Positions 7,597-15,785 of a stretch of DNA of 32,811 nt are shown here, piece by piece. Origin of the DNA: Anaerococcus degeneri (lineage in GTDB: Bacteria; Bacillota; Clostridia; Tissierellales; Peptoniphilaceae); NCBI RefSeq assembly GCF_017874475.1, contig NZ_JAGGLO010000015.1:1-32811 (forward strand), given 5' to 3'. Every line of letters begins with the position of its first letter. Within the stretch, counting starts at the first letter, position 1. The position numbers were made by a program, and so were the translations under genes. The notes beneath the pieces are model-generated. The model had not been told where the DNA came from. It made no database searches and saw only the letters and a list, made by a program, of their open reading frames with translations.

Positions 7597-8997
7597 TTAG
7601 TTATTTACCATATTTTTGATTATTTCTATAGACTGCCTGTAGGATGCGGATTCTATGTCGGGGGTGGTTGGGTTTTCTTCGTTGATTTCACCGGTTGGGT
7701 CGTAGCCTAAGGTGTTGGTGTAGGTGAAGACTAGTCCCGAGTTTGGGAGGACGGAGTTTATGACTCCGAGGGTGATCCCGTCACCTCCGGTTTGAGTTCC
7801 TACTATGGTTGCAAATTCAGTATTTTTGACAAAGGATGCAAAACCTTCTGCTGCCGAAAATACGTCTTCGTCGACTAGGAGAAATATTTTTCCCTCATAG
7901 CCATTGTCCCTTTTGGATTCGTCTGGATTTATTGCGATTGTATCCTTGATATAAAAGGCGAAGTCCTTCAATTCTTCGGCATGGTCTAGCCTTATCCCTG
8001 TAATATCAACATTTGACAAATTTTCCATGTTTAGGGTATTATCCTGGAGCAAAAGCCTAGTTTTTGGCGAATCCTTGAAAAACATATGGTTTACAACTTG
8101 TTTTGGGTTTTTGGATAATTTTGGCATAAGAAATCTCTGCCAGTATTCCATATTGCCCCCAACATTGTCCCTGATGTCTATAACTAGGGCCTTGTACATG
8201 TGTTTGTTTCTCAAAAACTCGTCGAGAACCTTCTCGTCCTTGTCAATATTTGCCAAATCTCCCATCTGGGAAATCTTTAAAATAGCGAGGTCACCCTGGC
8301 TTTCCAGGCTGATATTGGCTTTGCCGTCGTCTTTTATAAGACCCATTTGCTTTCTTTTTATAGGGCCTGAGCCTGTCTTGGATTGGATTCCGTCAATGCC
8401 GTACCTATTTCTCACAACCTGTCTATTTAGGTTTAAAAATTCGTAATAAATTGAAGGTTGATTCCAATTTTGCGAATAATATTTCAAAGTTTGGTCAACA
8501 TAGGCTGAGTCCGCAATTTTGGCGTGGAAATTGTGCAAATCGCCCATTATCTCGTTTAGGGTCTTGATAAATTCTTCGTCAGTCTTGCAGTCTTTGACCT
8601 TTTTGAGGTAAATATCGTGGTTTTTTAGGAAATCTATGTCGTATTTTCTCTTCAAAACCTCAAAAAATGGGTAGGTCTCTTTGAGCTCTCTGAATAAGTA
8701 TTCAAAGTCTGCCACCATTTCAGACCTTGTGAGCTTTTTGGGATTTTCATGGCTTGCTAGTTGCAAGTGGGGTGGGGCTTTGAGGTCCTTGTACCATTTG
8801 AGGTATTCTTCCAGGGAAAAATCCGTAATATTTTCCGGATAAAAAATCCCTGTGTGGGCCGCCGCCTTGATTCCAGTATTTTCCCTGGCAAGTTTTTCCC
8901 TTTCGAGATAGGCAATCCTCCTTTTGACACAGGAAGTTTGGATTAGGATGAGAAGGACAAAAAGGATGGCAAGCCCGTATTTTTTAAGCTTTGTCAT
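7597..8997 (-). CDS. S41-family (tail-specific type) peptidase lipoprotein
   Basis: The 466-residue product has a lipoprotein signal (hydrophobic residues 9-20, then QTSC with the lipidated cysteine near residue 23), so it should be anchored outside the membrane. A helical region with DFEYLFRELKETYPFFEVLKRKYDIDF and MGDLHNFHAKI precedes a C-terminal S41 domain. The conserved strand ALVIDIRDNVGGNMEYW (about 270-285) and DVFSAAEGFASF are seen; Ser381 is the likely nucleophile, followed by the TQTGGDG turn. I see no clear PDZ domain. It is the last gene of the tsa operon; its start overlaps the preceding small membrane protein by 14 bases. The substrate is unknown. Confidence 0.85.
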   Translation of the reverse strand: MTKLKKYGLAILFVLLILIQTSCVKRRIAYLEREKLARENTGIKAAAHTGIFYPENITDFSLEEYLKWYKDLKAPPHLQLASHENPKKLTRSEMVADFEYLFRELKETYPFFEVLKRKYDIDFLKNHDIYLKKVKDCKTDEEFIKTLNEIMGDLHNFHAKIADSAYVDQTLKYYSQNWNQPSIYYEFLNLNRQVVRNRYGIDGIQSKTGSGPIKRKQMGLIKDDGKANISLESQGDLAILKISQMGDLANIDKDEKVLDEFLRNKHMYKALVIDIRDNVGGNMEYWQRFLMPKLSKNPKQVVNHMFFKDSPKTRLLLQDNTLNMENLSNVDITGIRLDHAEELKDFAFYIKDTIAINPDESKRDNGYEGKIFLLVDEDVFSAAEGFASFVKNTEFATIVGTQTGGDGITLGVINSVLPNSGLVFTYTNTLGYDPTGEINEENPTTPDIESASYRQSIEIIKNMVNN

Positions 8998-9331
8998 TGA
9001 AATCTCCCCTCATTACAAAATCTCTTTTGAAAATGTCAAAAAGGATGGCAATATTGCCCAAAGGATTTACAAGTGAATAAATTATCAAAAGGCCTGCCAA
9101 AACAAGGAGCCTGCGCTCTTCGTATATCCTTATTGCAGCTGGTTTTTTCCTGGCCCTTAAGGTTAGAAAACCTATTAGGATGGCAAGGGATCCAAAGACT
9201 TTTTCCAAAATTTCCTTGTAATAAATTCCAAAGGCAATTATACCCGCCCCTGCCAAAATCCAAATGATTGACGAGGCGATGTTGATTTTATAATATTTTC
9301 TTAAGTCTGAGTTTTTCTTCCTTCTTCTCAT
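8984..9331 (-). CDS. Small membrane protein of unknown function
   Basis: The 115-residue product has a basic N-terminus (MRRRKKNSDLRKYYK) followed by about three hydrophobic segments (about residues 18-36, 43-60 and 77-98). I recognise no domain; it is probably an integral membrane protein with the N-terminus inside. It starts one base after the tsaD stop and ends 14 bases inside the S41 gene, so it is translated as part of that operon. The overlap with the lipoprotease gene hints at a shared envelope role, which is inference only. Confidence 0.75.
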   Translation of the reverse strand: MRRRKKNSDLRKYYKINIASSIIWILAGAGIIAFGIYYKEILEKVFGSLAILIGFLTLRARKKPAAIRIYEERRLLVLAGLLIIYSLVNPLGNIAILFDIFKRDFVMRGDFNDKA

Positions 9332-9332
9332 A

Positions 9333-10343
9333 TCATAGGTCTAAGTTTGGATAAACTTTCATAAAGGTGTCATCACGAATGCCGTCCTTATAGTCAAGGT
9401 AACCTGCCATTGCGATCATAGCTGCGTTGTCTGTACAAAGGATGGTTTCTGGATAATAAAACCTTATGTCTCGCTTTTCTAATTCTTCGCCCATCCTTGC
9501 CCTAAGCCTTGAATTGGCAGCAACTCCGCCAGAAATGGCAAATTGTTTGTAGCCAGTTTCTTCAAGAAGCTTAATGGATTTTTCTACAAGGACATCAACC
9601 ACTGCATCTTGGAAGGAAGCAGCTAAGTCCGCCTTGTTGATTTCTTCTCCCTTTTGTTCTAGGTTGTGGGCATAGTTTAAAACTGCAGTCTTAAGGCCTG
9701 AAAAAGAAAAGTCATAAGAGCCTTTTTCGAGCATAACCCTTGGAAAATCAATGGCTTGTGGATTGCCTTCCTTGGCAAGTTTGTCGATTTTTGGTCCGCC
9801 TGGATAGCCGAGACCGATTTTTCTTGCGACCTTATCAAAAGATTCACCTGCGGCATCGTCCCTGGTAGAGCCTACGACTTCGATGTCGTTGTAGTCATTA
9901 ACCTTGCACAGATAAGTGTGGCCGCCCGATACAACTAGGCATACAAAGGGTGGCTTTAGGTCCTTATTTGAAAGGTAATTTGCACAAATGTGGCCCTTCA
10001 TGTGGTTGGCTCCTACTAGGGGAAGGCCAGTGGCTAGGGCTAGGGCCTTGGCGGCAGAAATCCCCACCAAAAGTGAACCAATGAGGCCTGGCCCCTTGGT
10101 TACGGTGATTAAATCTAGGCCAGAATAGGAAATTCCCGCCTCATCCATTGCCTTATCAATCAAAGGATTTATAGCTTCAAGGTGTTTTCTAGAGGCGATT
10201 TCTGGGACAACTCCCCCAAAAAGGGCGTGGATGTCAATCTGACTGGATATTAAATTTGTTAAAATTTCTCTTTCATTTTTCAAAATTGCAACGGATGAAT
10301 CATCGCAAGATGTCTCTATTGCAAGGGTATAAAAATCTTTCAT
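9333..10343 (-). CDS. tsaD: tRNA N6-threonylcarbamoyladenosine transferase TsaD
   Basis: The 336-residue protein is full length for TsaD (Kae1/YgjD/Gcp). It transfers threonylcarbamoyl from TC-AMP to A37 of tRNAs that read ANN codons. It begins with the ASKHA phosphate loop LAIETSCDDSSVA, has the metal-binding histidines in HMKGH (His114 and His118), then VSGGHTYL, GESFDKVARKIGLGYPGGP and AISGGVAANSRLR, and ends with the conserved CTDNAAMIA. It lies in the order tsaE-tsaB-rimI-tsaD, which is very common in Firmicutes, and overlaps rimI by 4 bases (ATGA). TsaB, TsaD and TsaE act as one complex; the TC-AMP synthase TsaC/Sua5 is not in the window. Confidence 0.97.
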   Translation of the reverse strand: MKDFYTLAIETSCDDSSVAILKNEREILTNLISSQIDIHALFGGVVPEIASRKHLEAINPLIDKAMDEAGISYSGLDLITVTKGPGLIGSLLVGISAAKALALATGLPLVGANHMKGHICANYLSNKDLKPPFVCLVVSGGHTYLCKVNDYNDIEVVGSTRDDAAGESFDKVARKIGLGYPGGPKIDKLAKEGNPQAIDFPRVMLEKGSYDFSFSGLKTAVLNYAHNLEQKGEEINKADLAASFQDAVVDVLVEKSIKLLEETGYKQFAISGGVAANSRLRARMGEELEKRDIRFYYPETILCTDNAAMIAMAGYLDYKDGIRDDTFMKVYPNLDL

Positions 10344-10777
10344 GTAATGGTCCTTATCATATTGTAGGCATCTTCGCCTGTCTTTTGATAGTAGTTTTTC
10401 CTGATAGATTGGATATTAAAACCGTATTTTTCATAAAGATTGACAGCGGCAATATTCTTGGTTGAAGCTTCTAGCCAAATTTCGCTGGCTTTTTTCTCCT
10501 TGGCAAAATTTATCAAATGCGCCAAAAGAGCCGATCCTATACCTTCTTCTCTGTAGTTTTTATCGACCGCTATGGTGAAAATCTCAACCAGGTCCGATAT
10601 ACAGGAAATTATGTAAAATCCAACCACTTCCCCGTCTTTTTCGTAGACGAAATGTTTGAGGAAGGAGTTTTCTTCAAACTCTTTAAGGAGCCTTCTTTTA
10701 GTCCAAGGTTCGAAAAATGAATCGTTTTCGATTTCGTAAACCCTGTCGGCGTCTTCAAGTTTCATTGGTCTAATCAA
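10340..10777 (-). CDS. rimI: Ribosomal protein S18 alanine N-acetyltransferase RimI
   Basis: The 145-residue GNAT acetyltransferase has the acetyl-CoA loop YREEGIGSALLAHLI (about residues 76-90), followed by WLEAS and AAVNLYEKYGFNIQSIRKNYY, the RimI signature around the catalytic tyrosine. It acetylates the N-terminal alanine of S18 in E. coli; substrates in Firmicutes are less certain. Its start and stop both overlap neighbouring tsa genes by 4 bases, so translation is coupled. The link between RimI and the t6A genes is conserved across bacteria. Confidence 0.93.
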   Translation of the reverse strand: MIRPMKLEDADRVYEIENDSFFEPWTKRRLLKEFEENSFLKHFVYEKDGEVVGFYIISCISDLVEIFTIAVDKNYREEGIGSALLAHLINFAKEKKASEIWLEASTKNIAAVNLYEKYGFNIQSIRKNYYQKTGEDAYNMIRTIT

Positions 10778-11433
10778 TTCTTAAACTCCCTTTCTGCCTG
10801 GCTTTTTCTTAGATAATTTGGACTTATTTCATAAAGAGGCTTGGCTGGATTATCATCTTCCATTGCAAGCCTAATTAGGCCCCCGCCGATGCAGTTATTG
10901 ATATTTATAGGCGCTTTTTTTGCCCTTTCAAACTTGTCGAAATACTTGTCATTTAAAAGGCCAATCATCTCTATATCAAGGCCTTTGGCATTTACAAGTT
11001 CTGCCAAATCGTCAATTTCATAAAGATTTGCAGGAATAATTTCTTCTAGATTTTCTCCATACAAGGCGGCATAAACCCTTGTGGACCTAGCGTCGATTAA
11101 AGGAAGCTTTGCCCTTTCTGATGTGGACCCAGCTGCCATGGCCTTTAGGGTTGAAATTGTAATCAAATCTTTCTTCTCAACTTGGGCTAGGGTCTTTGCG
11201 ACAGTCATCCCAATCCTGAGGCCAGTAAAGGATCCCGGACCCTCGGCTATTACAAATTTATCAATATCCGCAACGGTCATTCCCAAAAGGTCTAGGAGAT
11301 TTTCTATCATTGGGACCAGGCTTTCAGAATGGGTCTTTGATTGGTTTACATTAAAATCGCCCAATATTTCATTTTCACAAGCTACAGTCACAGTTGAAAT
11401 CATGGTTGATGTATCAATTGCCAAGTAATTCAT
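10774..11433 (-). CDS. tsaB: t6A synthesis scaffold protein TsaB
   Basis: The 219-residue protein is an ASKHA-fold paralogue of TsaD, with the N-terminal LAIDTSTMISTVTVA and the family mark EGPGSFTGLRIGMTVAKTLA. It lacks the metal-binding histidines of TsaD, as expected; it forms a heterodimer with TsaD and recruits TsaE. The start is set at 11433, behind CGAGGGAG; an upstream in-frame start at 11460 would add nine residues inside tsaE and lacks a good site. The first 20 bases overlap the end of tsaE, so the two are translationally coupled. Confidence 0.94.
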   Translation of the reverse strand: MNYLAIDTSTMISTVTVACENEILGDFNVNQSKTHSESLVPMIENLLDLLGMTVADIDKFVIAEGPGSFTGLRIGMTVAKTLAQVEKKDLITISTLKAMAAGSTSERAKLPLIDARSTRVYAALYGENLEEIIPANLYEIDDLAELVNAKGLDIEMIGLLNDKYFDKFERAKKAPININNCIGGGLIRLAMEDDNPAKPLYEISPNYLRKSQAEREFKN

Positions 11434-11860
11434 TAATCTCCCTCGCCCTTTCTGTGTCATCTAGGATGGTGATTTCCCTTGTGTCAGGGTCAATCTTGTC
11501 TATCCTTATATTTATCATTCCATCTGGCAAATATCCCTCGCCATTTTCCGCCCATTCCAAAAATGTTATAGCCCCTTCCGGGTAAAAATATGTCTCAAAA
11601 TCAATATCCAAAAGGTCGTCAGGATCTGTAAACCTGTATAAATCTAGGTGGTAGATAGTCTTATCTCCCTCATAGATATTTACAATGGCAAAGGTTGGTG
11701 AAGACGAATCGTAAATCTTAAAAAACCTGGCAATGGCATTGACAAGGGTTGTTTTGCCGGCACCCATATCGCCAATGAGGTTTATAACGTCGCCTTCTTT
11801 TAAAAGCGGCGCAATATTATTTGCAAATTTTTCTAAGTCACTTATCTTGTTTATAATCAT
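11414..11860 (-). CDS. tsaE: t6A synthesis ATPase TsaE
   Basis: The 148-residue P-loop ATPase has Walker A GDMGAGKTT (residues 30-38), then SSPTFAIVNIYEG, IYHLDLYRF, and FLEWAENGEGYLPD, all TsaE marks. It drives turnover of the TsaB-TsaD complex. The start is placed at 11860 behind GAAAGG; a longer frame to 11941 would run through the promoter region and into the terminator hairpin. A TATAAT-like box (plus-strand ATTATA at 11882-11887) lies just upstream and could be the operon's -10. This is the first gene of the six-gene operon down to the S41 gene. Confidence 0.94.
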   Translation of the reverse strand: MIINKISDLEKFANNIAPLLKEGDVINLIGDMGAGKTTLVNAIARFFKIYDSSSPTFAIVNIYEGDKTIYHLDLYRFTDPDDLLDIDFETYFYPEGAITFLEWAENGEGYLPDGMINIRIDKIDPDTREITILDDTERAREINELLGN

Positions 11861-11931
11861 AAAAAGCCTTTCATTCTTAACATTATACCTCTTTTTTTCG
11901 CCAATAGGGAAGCTTTCGCCTATTACCAACG

Positions 11932-11960
11932 CAAAAAGCACCCGGCTGAGGTGCTTTTTG
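11932..11960. terminator. Bidirectional rho-independent terminator
   Basis: CAAAAAGCACC (11932-11942) and GGTGCTTTTTG (11950-11960) form a perfect 11-bp stem around a 7-base loop. The A-rich and T-rich arms make it usable in both directions; its likely job is to end the ribU transcript before the tsa operon. Confidence 0.88.
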
Positions 11961-12001
11961 TCAAACAGAATATTTTATTGGATAATAATGTAGGATTTCC
12001 C

Positions 12002-12595
12002 TTATTTTAATTTTAATATTGGAGAGACCCTCTTGTAGATTAGGTCGGTAACAAAGGCTGCTGCTGTGCCCTTTACGATGTTGAATGGAGCTATGGATAA
12101 AAGCATGAGGCTTACATAGGATTTAACAAGTGGGTTACCTGGTACTTGGCCTGCAAAGGCGTTTAGGTCTATGCCCATGGCTTTTCCATAAGCTGGGAAA
12201 ACCACAAAGGCGTTTGAAAGTGTAGCTATGGCTGTCATTGCAATTACACCGCAGAAAAGGGCGAAGATTGCAGTTCTCTTGGTCTTTTTGTTTTTATAGA
12301 TTGATGCTGACACAAATACGAAGGTCGCACCAACTATAAAGTTTGATAATTCGCCAACGCCAACTGTTTGAGTCTTTGTTAGGTTAAGTATATTTTTAAC
12401 TAATTGGATAGCAACTCCTGCCCAAGGTCCCATGGCAAAGCCGCCTACAAGGGCTGGCACGTCAGCTAGGTCTACCCTCATAAAAGGTGGAGCTATAGGA
12501 ATTGGTAGTTGGAAAAACATTAGAATAAAGGCTAATGCTGATAAAATACCGATCTTGACAACATTGTTTAATGAAATAGATTTTGTTTTGTTCAT
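12002..12595 (-). CDS. ribU: Riboflavin ECF transporter S component RibU
   Basis: The 197-residue membrane protein has about six hydrophobic segments and the RibU pattern: MRVDLADVPALVGGFAMGPWAGV, KNILNL, GELSNFIVGATFV, and a C-terminal PFNIVKGTAAAFVTDLIYKR. RibU binds riboflavin in the membrane and works with the shared energising module (EcfA, EcfA' and EcfT), which is not in this window. The gene sits behind an FMN riboswitch with its own terminator, which supports the substrate assignment strongly. It has a GGGAGG site before the ATG at 12595. The downstream terminator at 11932-11960 makes it a single-gene unit. Confidence 0.95.
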   Translation of the reverse strand: MNKTKSISLNNVVKIGILSALAFILMFFQLPIPIAPPFMRVDLADVPALVGGFAMGPWAGVAIQLVKNILNLTKTQTVGVGELSNFIVGATFVFVSASIYKNKKTKRTAIFALFCGVIAMTAIATLSNAFVVFPAYGKAMGIDLNAFAGQVPGNPLVKSYVSLMLLSIAPFNIVKGTAAAFVTDLIYKRVSPILKLK

Positions 12596-12614
12596 AATAC
12601 CTCCCTTTGGGCAA

Positions 12615-12640
12615 TAAAAAATGCCCAGTTATCAGGGCAC
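12615..12640 (-). terminator. Intrinsic terminator of the FMN riboswitch
   Basis: On the minus strand the hairpin TGCCC...GGGCA (12622-12639) is followed by TTTTTT and lies between the riboswitch and the ribU ribosome binding site. It should form when FMN is bound. An alternative pairing of the right arm with TGCCC further downstream (around 12610) is also possible. Confidence 0.8.
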
Positions 12641-12656
12641 GAAAAAAGCTATAATA

Positions 12657-12765
12657 TCTTCTTCCATCCAGACTATACTGTCGGTTTTGGAATTTCACCA
12701 AATCGGTCCTGAGACTCGCAGACTATCACTGCCGGTTAAGGAATTGCACCTTTCCCTGAAGAAGC
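12657..12765 (-). ncRNA. FMN riboswitch (RFN element)
   Basis: Read on the minus strand this has the full RFN pattern. The P1 arms are CTTCTTC and GAAGAAG (12758-12764 and 12658-12664). Inside are AGGGAAAGGTGCAATTCC, ACCGGCAGTGATAGTCTGCG, GGTGAAATTCC and CCGACAGTATAGTCTGGATG. It binds FMN and controls ribU through the terminator that follows. Confidence 0.96.
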
Positions 12766-12806
12766 AATGGATTTCCATTGCTAATATCTATTCAATTTCT
12801 AATTCT

Positions 12807-12835
12807 ATTATATGAAAACTTTTGCTTTTTGTCAA
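12807..12835 (-). promoter_or_regulatory. Consensus SigA promoter of the FMN riboswitch/ribU transcript
   Basis: On the minus strand TTGACA (12830-12835) and TATAAT (12807-12812) are separated by exactly 17 bases, a perfect match to the vegetative consensus. The -35 box overlaps the stop codon of the response-regulator gene upstream. Confidence 0.9.
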
Positions 12836-13500
12836 ATATTTTTATTTAGTTTTAAAGGATCCAGTGTCCACCTATATCCCTTGGCAGTTACAGTGTCGAT
12901 TGGCTCTAGGTCTGCCTTCTTAAATTCTTGTCTGATTTTTCTGATATGTTCTCTCACAGACCTTGGAGTTGAATTTAGGCCCCTTTGTTGCATTTCATAA
13001 ACTATATCCTCTTTGGATAAGATATTTGGAATTGATTGGATTAATATAGAGCAAATTTTAAGCTCAGACTTAGTCAAATTTAGGATTTTATTGCCCACCC
13101 TAAAGACTCCCTTAGCCTCGTCCAGGCTACATTCACCCAAATCTAGGACATCAGCCTTGGATAACTCTTCGACCTTTTTGAAAACCTCGTCGATAAATTC
13201 CTCACGAGTGAAGGAATGGATCACAAAGTCCTTGTCATCAAGCTCCTGTTCGTAGGGGTTTTTTTGGTATCTTTCTGTTAGATAAATCACTGGAATATTT
13301 GTTTTTTGTTTTATGTACTGTATAAATTGGAGACATCTGTTGTGGGTCATATCCACAAGGATTAAATCATAGATACTACAATCCTTAAACAGAAGCTCAT
13401 CCATTGATTTTATCTGTTCTACGACAACCTCATTTTTGTCAAAATGAGAGTTAATTAGGCCTGAAACTCCATTTTCATTTTCTATTGAAGCTATTCTCAT
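12832..13500 (-). CDS. Orphan OmpR/PhoB-type response regulator with a degenerate receiver
   Basis: The 222-residue protein has an N-terminal receiver-like domain (1-115) and a C-terminal winged-helix DNA-binding domain (about 125-215). The latter is shown by NLTKSELKICSILIQSIPNILSKEDIVYEM, PRSVREHIRKIRQEF and the wing TAKGYRW. Asp50 in LILVDMT stands at the usual phosphorylation site, but the acidic pair near residue 8 reads SIENEN and the conserved lysine after the fifth strand is replaced (VIHSFTREEF). Phosphorylation in the usual way is therefore doubtful. No histidine kinase is adjacent. A good promoter precedes it, and no terminator separates it from the ribU leader. Targets are unknown. 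Confidence 0.85.
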   Translation of the reverse strand: MRIASIENENGVSGLINSHFDKNEVVVEQIKSMDELLFKDCSIYDLILVDMTHNRCLQFIQYIKQKTNIPVIYLTERYQKNPYEQELDDKDFVIHSFTREEFIDEVFKKVEELSKADVLDLGECSLDEAKGVFRVGNKILNLTKSELKICSILIQSIPNILSKEDIVYEMQQRGLNSTPRSVREHIRKIRQEFKKADLEPIDTVTAKGYRWTLDPLKLNKNI

Positions 13501-13534
13501 CTTGTCCTCTTTCTAATTGTACCACTCACATATT

Positions 13535-13562
13535 ATCATAATACCTTTTAAAGCAATGTCAA
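13535..13562 (-). promoter_or_regulatory. SigA promoter of the response-regulator gene
   Basis: Minus-strand TTGACA (13557-13562) and TATGAT (13535-13540) are 16 bases apart, about 35 bases upstream of the ATG at 13500. Confidence 0.75.
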
Positions 13563-13807
13563 CGGCATTTTTTATTCTTTTTTGAAAATATATTTATATT
13601 ATAAAAAAATATTTTAAAGGTAAATTTCCCATCATATTTACTCGCTAGGCGTATTTTTCGACGATTTTATTTAGTTTTCATAACTACTTTGTAAAAATTA
13701 AATAAATTTAAAGCGACAAAAATAAGACAATTTGTCTTTGCTTATAGGGCTATTTTATAAACAAGGTTTAATTGTAGCAAAATTTATAGGCCCTGTCAAT
13801 AACTTTT
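13563..13807. other. AT-rich intergenic region, nothing recognised
   Basis: About 245 bases of AT-rich sequence lie between the response-regulator promoter and the gpmA terminator. I see no open frame with a ribosome binding site, no strong hairpin and no match to the repeat families described elsewhere in this window. Confidence 0.5.
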
Positions 13808-13850
13808 CAAAAAAAATACCCAAGCCCTTTAAGAATAGTTAGGGCTCGGG
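13808..13850 (-). terminator. Rho-independent terminator of mreB-gpmA
   Basis: CCCAAGCCCT (13819-13828) pairs with AGGGCTCGGG (13841-13850) with one wobble; on the minus strand a T-rich tract (TATTTTTTTT) follows. It lies a few bases after the gpmA stop. Confidence 0.88.
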
Positions 13851-13864
13851 AAAATTCCTAAAAT

Positions 13865-14554
13865 TTATAGGTAATATTTTTTGATTACGTTTAGCTCGTC
13901 GTCTAATTCGTAAACAAGTGGTTGACCTGTTGGGATTTCTAGATCCATAATGTCATCATCTGAAATCTTTTCTAGGTGTTTTGCAAGGGCACGAAGGCTG
14001 TTGCCGTGAGCTGCTACTAGGACAGTTTCACCTTCAAGTAGTTGTGGAGCAATGCTATCGAAATAGTAAGGAAGTACTCTTTCGAGGGTTACTTTGAGGT
14101 TTTCAGCTCCTGGAACAACGTCTTTTGGAAGGTGGGCAAACATTGGTAAATGTGCTTGTTTTTCTTTTTCTTCTTCAGAAATTTCTGGTGGAAGTGTGTC
14201 GTAAGATCTTCTCCAGATATGAACTTGTTCATCACCGTATTTTTCTGCAGTTTCTGCCTTGTTTAGGCCTTGAAGGGCACCGTAGTGTCTTTCGTTAAGT
14301 CTGTAGGTCTTGTTTTGTGGTACATACATTTGGTCAGAATATTCAAGAACATAGTTACAAGTCTTGATAGCTCTTTTTAGAACAGATGTGTGAGCGTGGT
14401 CAAATCTAATGCCAGCTTCTTTAATCTTTCTACCAGCTTCTTTGGCTTCTTCTACACCTTTTTCTGAAAGGTCTACATCAACCCAACCTGTAAATTTGTT
14501 AGCTAGATTCCATTCACTTTGTCCGTGTCTTACTAAAACTAATTTTTTTGTCAT
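13865..14554 (-). CDS. gpmA: 2,3-bisphosphoglycerate-dependent phosphoglycerate mutase
   Basis: The 229-residue enzyme interconverts 3- and 2-phosphoglycerate in glycolysis. The phosphohistidine motif [10 protein letters not shown] has His10, and the second catalytic histidine is His183 in [24 protein letters not shown] and the PPxI loop with the long insert typical of the tetrameric, cofactor-dependent form are also present. Length is normal. The start codon overlaps the stop of mreB by one base (TAATG) and its AGGAG site lies inside mreB, so translation is coupled. A strong terminator follows. Confidence 0.96.
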   Translation of the reverse strand: MTKKLVLVRHGQSEWNLANKFTGWVDVDLSEKGVEEAKEAGRKIKEAGIRFDHAHTSVLKRAIKTCNYVLEYSDQMYVPQNKTYRLNERHYGALQGLNKAETAEKYGDEQVHIWRRSYDTLPPEISEEEKEKQAHLPMFAHLPKDVVPGAENLKVTLERVLPYYFDSIAPQLLEGETVLVAAHGNSLRALAKHLEKISDDDIMDLEIPTGQPLVYELDDELNVIKKYYL

Positions 14555-15603
14555 TATCTTCTCCTAAGTTTTTCAAAAGCTTCATTTTCTACTTGTTTCG
14601 CTTTTAAAGCTTCGTTCCTATTTTCATCCAGACTATCAATCCAATTTAGGGCCTTGGCAGTGCCTTTAATCACGCATTCTTGTGGATCTTCGGCAACCTT
14701 TGCCCTGATTTGGAACTTCTCTTCTATCCTATCTTTTAGACCGATTGTTAAAGACGCTCCGCCAGTTAAAATAATTTCCCTGTCGAAAATATCTGAGGCA
14801 AGCTCTGGAGGAGTCACCTCAAGTACCTTCTTAATCCCCTCAACAATCTTGTCAATCTCGCCCCTTAGGGCATCCTTAATCTCTGATACCGGTATATAGA
14901 CCTTGGCAGGAAGGGCATTTGAAACATTTCTACCCTTAACCTCAAAGGAATCGTCAGCGGTAAGTGTGTCTGCAGCTTCCTTTATAGACTCTGCAGAAGT
15001 ATCGCCAATCAATAAGCCATAACGGATTCTAATAAAATCCTTAATAATCTTATCAAAAGAACGACCTGCAGCAGCAACTGACTTTGAGGCAATAATTTGG
15101 CCCATAGAAATAACAGCTATATCGCTAGTACCACCGCCAACATCCACAACCATAGACCCCTTAGGATCTGTAATATCAACACCAGCCCCAAGAGCAGCTG
15201 CAAGAGGCTCCTCGATGAGGTAGGTCCTGTGAGCTCCAGCATTTTCCGCTGCCTGGATAACGGCACGCTTCTCCACCTGGGTGGACCTAGCTGGAACACA
15301 GATTAAAAGATCAGGCTTGATAAGGGACCTCTTAATAGACTTCTTGAGGAAATCCCCAAGCATCATCTCAGTCGCCTTAAAATCAGCAATAACACCCTCT
15401 TTCATAGGCATTATGCAAGAAACATTGCCACCGGCCCTTCCAATGAGCTTCTTGGCATCACTACCCACCGCAAGGATCTCGTCAGATAGGACGTCAACGG
15501 CTATGACAGCTGGTTCGTTTAAAACTATTCCTTTGTTATTAATATAAACAAGCACGCTTGCTGTACCAAGGTCTATAGCAACCGACCTTCTAAATCTTGA
15601 CAT
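14554..15603 (-). CDS. mreB: MreB-family actin-like cell-shape protein
   Basis: The 349-residue protein shows the MreB pattern: [13 protein letters not shown] (phosphate 1), [69 protein letters not shown] (phosphate 2) and [12 protein letters not shown] (adenosine). MreB polymers guide lateral wall synthesis in rod-shaped cells. A C-terminal extension of about 25 charged residues ([22 protein letters not shown]) exceeds the usual end. No mreC, mreD or other shape genes are adjacent; the partner is gpmA. Mbl or MreBH-like variants are alternatives within the same family. If the host is a coccus, as I suspect, the presence of the gene is notable. Confidence 0.93.
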   Translation of the reverse strand: MSRFRRSVAIDLGTASVLVYINNKGIVLNEPAVIAVDVLSDEILAVGSDAKKLIGRAGGNVSCIMPMKEGVIADFKATEMMLGDFLKKSIKRSLIKPDLLICVPARSTQVEKRAVIQAAENAGAHRTYLIEEPLAAALGAGVDITDPKGSMVVDVGGGTSDIAVISMGQIIASKSVAAAGRSFDKIIKDFIRIRYGLLIGDTSAESIKEAADTLTADDSFEVKGRNVSNALPAKVYIPVSEIKDALRGEIDKIVEGIKKVLEVTPPELASDIFDREIILTGGASLTIGLKDRIEEKFQIRAKVAEDPQECVIKGTAKALNWIDSLDENRNEALKAKQVENEAFEKLRRR

Positions 15604-15633
15604 CTTCTTTCCTTTTCTAATACTAATTTCGCC

Positions 15634-15720
15634 TTAGGCAGGCGATGGCCTTTCTTTTGCTCGGCGCAAGGCCTTATAATTTTTTTGCATTAGGCGTTTG
15701 GCCATATAGTTTTTTTGCAT
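15634..15720 (-). CDS. Possible 28-residue leader peptide made of a 10-residue repeat
   Basis: In the mreB leader an ATG at 15720 opens a 28-codon frame ending at 15634. The product begins MQKNYMAKRL-MQKNYKALRR, so the 30-base DNA repeat is read as a 10-residue peptide repeat, strongly basic. A -10-like TATAAT (plus-strand ATTATA at 15744-15749) lies just upstream. The ribosome binding site is weak (no good AGGAG), so translation is doubtful; the frame may follow only from a repeat length divisible by three. Confidence 0.25.
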   Translation of the reverse strand: MQKNYMAKRLMQKNYKALRRAKERPSPA

Positions 15721-15752
15721 TAGGCATTTAGCCCTATAGATATATTATATTA
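15663..15752 (-). repeat. Three imperfect 30-bp tandem repeats in the mreB leader
   Basis: Units at 15663-15692, 15693-15722 and 15723-15752 align without gaps. Units 1 and 2 share TTTTTTTGCATTA at their ends and GGCGNNNGGCC at their starts; unit 3 is more diverged. A partial fourth unit may precede them (AGGCGATGGCC near 15639). They lie 60-150 bases upstream of mreB, around its probable promoter. Confidence 0.85.
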
Positions 15753-15785
15753 CTTTTTGTGAATTATTAAACTATAAATCTTATT

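Noticed and set aside
15663-15752. CRISPR array or direct-repeat locus
   Set aside because: The 30-base units are contiguous, with no spacers, and no cas gene is present.
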